Shown here: piece by piece, positions 61,070-64,000 of the stretch
How positions within the stretch are numbered: position 1 is the first letter of the stretch
Layout of the letters: the number at the start of each line of letters is the position of its first letter
Assembly: GCF_000516985.1 (NCBI RefSeq)
Contig: NW_006917098.1
Location: forward strand, 186,001 to 250,000
DNA: 64,000 nt
Direction of reading: 5' to 3'
Source of the DNA: Pestalotiopsis fici W106-1
Taxonomy: Eukaryota; Ascomycota; Sordariomycetes; Amphisphaeriales; Sporocadaceae
The notes under the pieces: model-generated
The model's database searches: none
What the model was told of the DNA's origin: nothing
Seen by the model: the letters and a program-made list of their open reading frames with translations, nothing else
Made by a program: the position numbers and the translations under genes

Positions 61070-62863
61070 ATGAGCGTCGCCACACCTGAAGTTTCGGCCT
61101 CATGGTCTTACCCACCCTTCAGTCAATTACAAAACAACACCGACTGCAATATCACAACGGATTATATCGCAGATAGCGTGCTATTGATAGCCCATGGTCA
61201 ATACCTGACCAACCGCAAGCTGGGAGATACCGGCCTCTTGACTGACTGGCTAGACTCTCTGGTTCCCACTGGCTACGGCGGGCTCCCCGTCACTGACCCT
61301 GACGGCAACTACAGCTCCTTAAACGACGCGCTTTTGCATGAGGAACTCCTGCTGCTGTGGTATTACGGGGTTTGGCTGAATGACACAGCCCTTGCCAACT
61401 TATCGGAAACCGAAACGACAGCCTATTACGAGATAGAAAACCAAACAAACAATTTCGCCTACAGTTGTATCAATGAAGCAACACGGGAGAAGATGATTTG
61501 CGACAAGCTCGATATTCAAGGAGACCCAGACGTTTCTGGAAGAGGGGTAACGTTGCCTTTTTACTGCCTTCAGTCCTGGGTCAAGTACAGCTGTGACTAA
61601 CTGCGACTTATGAACTCTCAGATGATGCTGGCATATTATATTCGTAAGTGTCCATCAATCGGCTTATGGACCACCGACGTCTGACTATTATAGTTATTGG
61701 TCTAACAATCGTCTATTTCTTTACACTGATTTTTGACCGAACGCGTCTTCCAAAGACCAAACCAACTCAAATTGTGCGCTCCAATACCTTTATCGAAAGA
61801 TATGGACACAGGGCTATTACGGCACTGCGACAGACTGTCAGCAGCTTCCTGGTCGCCGCGTTGGTCTTTGCAACCGCAATGCTTGGTGCCACTGTCGCCC
61901 GCTACTACGCCTACTTGAGAGATCGCAACGACGTTGACGCTGATGATGTGTCATTTTACACATGGCTAGGGTCGGCAGCCATGTCCTCCTTCTGTGTTTT
62001 TCCTTGTTTGGTATTACAGACTGTCACGGACATATCACTCTCGCGCTATTCAAGGCTATTCCTTTGGTGCGCTGTCATCAGTCTTGCTGCCGCGGTCTGG
62101 GCACTATCCATTCCAAGTATCGATCACTTCTTCGAACTTGCACAGGCATATGGTCGTTACGAAACATGGTATTATAGTAACACGACTTACGAGTTGTCCC
62201 AGCAGGACTGGGACTTGTTGACTAACAACGATACCATGTACCAGACTGGCATCTACAGGGCCATGATATGGGAAAACCATTGCGATACGAGCAAGTTGAA
62301 AGACCGATTACGGATACTTCTCACAATTGGCCTTTGTATACAGGCGCCGGGGTTCATTTATTGTCTTTTTGCCAGTCTTGCCGCCATTATATCACATTCA
62401 CACTTACCGCCGCTTTCTTGGCTCTGGAAACACATCGAGCCTTTCTCGGAACCAATCAGGCGGGTCAACAGGATTGCGCGCCCTATAATAGGGTTCATCT
62501 ATCTTGTTGCGGCATTGGTATTCCTAGAGTCCTTTATCGAGTACCGAAATGTCGCCAAAAGGCTTGCGCCAAGCACAGACACAGATACGGACTGGAGCTT
62601 TGGTCAGATACTTGCTCTGGCGCAATGGGCTCCCGTAGGTTTGGAGTTCATGACTCAATGGAGAAGTAAGCACCTACCCCCCTCCTTCTTTACCATTAAT
62701 ATTGCACTTTGTGTCTCACCTTCATTTCTTTTCAGAGGAACGAGCACAAACAAGAACACAAAACCGAAAGATAAACGGAGGATTTCATGATCACTACCAA
62801 TCCTCGAGTACTTATGAGCTTGTCCGTCCGTCCAGTACGTACGATTCTGGCAGGGTGGTCTAG
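61070..62863 (+). CDS. multi-spanning membrane protein with glycosylated N-terminal domain (four exons)
   Basis: Exons 61070-61546, 61622-61643 (22 nt), 61694-62665 and 62736-62863 encode 532 residues. Introns have donors GTAACG, GTAAGT and GTAAGC, and the frame is kept at each junction. The first ~159 residues form a soluble domain with six N-glycosylation sequons (NNT, NIT, NYS, NDT, NLS, NQT), so it should face the ER lumen or the outside. About six membrane spans follow (near 160-180, 217-235, 254-275, 287-305, 372-399 and 432-452), then a polar C-terminal tail rich in Ser, Thr and Arg. The family is unrecognised, though similar proteins of unknown role occur in filamentous ascomycetes. 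The first in-frame ATG lies after a hydrophobic, signal-like stretch that is also in frame, so the true start is uncertain. Confidence 0.75.
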
Positions 62864-63236
62864 CATGTAGTGTGTTATTTGATAGTTTCAAGATGCAAAA
62901 AGTCATCTCTTATTGAAAAGTGAAAGTTTTGACTTTCAAAAGTGTAACAAATCTTCTGCCGCGATTGATTGATTCGGCATCCATGTGACTAAAATGAACA
63001 CGTTGGGGCCTGGACGGCGCAGAAGCCAGGTACTATCATTGCGCGCCTCTTGCTCATAACATCTGGGCTGACATATTTACAGATTCGTATACTACTCTTG
63101 TTGCCTCGAGAATTCTTGAACATCATTCTCGGCGCACGCAATTTGCAAGTTTTCTAGTGGCACGAAGACATATCAACATGTCCGTCTTCAACCATCAGAA
63201 TCAAGCCTCTCGCAGCCGACCCTCTCCTCTATGATA
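62864..63236. other. convergent intergenic region
   Basis: About 370 bp between the 3' ends of the membrane protein gene and the SnoaL-like gene. Nothing recognised. Confidence 0.5.
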
Positions 63237-63818
63237 TCAATCACGAGCAACTTCATACAGCTCCGGGTTGTCCAGTGGGATCTTCCTATCAATCCGCATG
63301 CATTTGACGAACCATTTCCCATTGGATCGGTCCATGTGAACTATTTGTCTTGCTCTCGCAGTGACCGACCTGGTGTCTTGCCCATCCTGGATACAATGGT
63401 ATGCGATGACTTCTACGCTGATCCGAGCTTTGTGAAGAGACTCGGACACGTCAATAATCGGATTCCCAATGTGATGTTGAGTAGCTGTAAAGCCGGATAA
63501 GAGCTCGACAGTCTGAGTCCAATACTGAATCGGCGTGACTTGGCTTGATGCAACGTTGTCTAGGTGGCCTGAAATGTCGAAAGTGATTTCAGAGTCTGGC
63601 TCGAGAAAGGATAATAGAAGCTCTTTGTCCAGATCATCCTCGGCCTTTGTGAGCAAAACAAGCGTGTTGTAGATTTCATTTTGGGCGACGAGACGTTCCA
63701 TTCTGATGACCAATGTGAGTTGGGGGACAACGTGATGCTCAACTTTCCCAACTTCATAATCAATCCAATGATGGACATGTGGCTTTTTATTGTCAGTTCT
63801 GACCTTGATCAGGTTCAT
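63237..63818 (-). CDS. SnoaL-like (NTF2-fold) protein
   Basis: An open frame of 193 codons from the ATG at 63818. Residues ~40-180 fit a SnoaL-like domain: an N-terminal helix (RLVAQNEIYNTLVLLTKA), an acidic stretch before the first strand, then GFTATQHHIGNP and a later run of strands with VIAYH. Such cone-shaped domains serve as small enzymes (cyclases, dehydratases, isomerases) or binding proteins; no activity can be assigned. The first ~39 residues do not look like the family. They may be read from intron sequence, with the true second exon starting near the ATG at 63701 or just before it. Coding sequence on the same strand directly upstream (63850-64000) may be the missing first exon. Confidence 0.65.
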   Translation of the reverse strand: MNLIKVRTDNKKPHVHHWIDYEVGKVEHHVVPQLTLVIRMERLVAQNEIYNTLVLLTKAEDDLDKELLLSFLEPDSEITFDISGHLDNVASSQVTPIQYWTQTVELLSGFTATQHHIGNPIIDVSESLHKARISVEVIAYHCIQDGQDTRSVTARARQIVHMDRSNGKWFVKCMRIDRKIPLDNPELYEVARD

Positions 63819-63849
63819 TGGTGCTTACTCCCGTGGTCGTTAGCCCTTC

Positions 63850-64000
63850 TTAGATCTTACTTTCTAATGCTCGTACGGAACTACTCGGCATCAACCGACA
63901 GGATCTAGCTGCTTTGATCTCGTCGGAAATTTCTCTAATACCGACAACGGCCAAGCAGAAAGTATAGTCATCATCAATGTAGTCTCCTTTGCTTCCATAG
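63850..64000 (-). CDS. partial coding stretch at the right edge (3' end or first exon of a gene)
   Basis: On the minus strand the frame is open for 49 codons from the window edge to a stop at 63850-63852. It reads like real protein (for example DYTFCLAVVGIREISDEIKA and RLMPSSSVRALES). A GTAAGA donor-like site lies just before the stop, with a CTAAC sequence soon after. It is only about 30 nt from the ATG of the SnoaL-like frame. It is therefore either an upstream exon of that gene or the end of another gene that runs out of the window. No family was recognised. Confidence 0.45.
   Translation of the reverse strand, partial: YGSKGDYIDDDYTFCLAVVGIREISDEIKAARSCRLMPSSSVRALESKI

Noticed and set aside
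1..64000. tRNA, rRNA, CRISPR arrays, intact transposons and telomeric repeats
   Set aside because: I scanned by eye for TpsiC-arm-like sequences, regularly spaced repeats, transposase or reverse-transcriptase motifs and TTAGGG arrays and found none convincing. A tRNA scan and repeat-masking run would settle this.

Overview
The window is nuclear DNA of a filamentous ascomycete (Pezizomycotina). Genes are split by 48-160 nt introns with GTAAGT-type donors, CTAAC/CTAAT branch sites and AG acceptors. Gene content is typical of this group: a GH72 wall enzyme with a GPI signal, Sec72, Erg3, a Pos5-type NADH kinase, a Clr5-domain protein and a variant Zn2Cys6 protein. A Sordariomycete, probably Hypocreales, is my inference from overall resemblance; nothing in the sequence proves the order. 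I saw no tRNA, rRNA, CRISPR array or intact transposon.

Left part (1-25 kb), gene-poor: an unresolved, perhaps decayed stretch (1-1.9 kb); a GH72 glucanosyltransferase (minus); a 7.5 kb stretch with no gene but several simple repeats; then three tandem plus-strand genes for small cysteine-rich proteins sharing a strict Cys/His/Trp spacing (11.7-16.9 kb). This trio is the best candidate for an undescribed system. A small conserved-looking protein with a long pyrimidine-rich leader (21.2-21.8 kb) and Sec72 (22.9-23.5 kb, minus) follow.

Middle (25-37.7 kb): an AT-rich gene desert, a six-exon TauD-type dioxygenase (31.3-33.0 kb, minus) and another long non-coding stretch.

Right part (37.7-64 kb), gene-dense: variant Zn2Cys6 protein; a four-exon lysophospholipid acyltransferase (minus); lipid-droplet hydrolase; Gfo/Idh/MocA oxidoreductase (minus), divergent from an NADH kinase; a dynamin-like GTPase with an inverted, diverged copy of part of its own exon across its stop codon; a small secreted cysteine-rich protein (minus); Erg3, convergent with a Clr5-domain protein; a multi-spanning membrane protein; a SnoaL-like protein (minus); and a partial coding stretch at the right edge.

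There is no biosynthetic cluster. Most genes are housekeeping (wall, ER translocation, lipid and sterol, NADPH). Exon structures were derived by hand from splice signals and frame continuity. Several depend on very short exons (22, 25 and 28 nt) that automatic annotation may miss.
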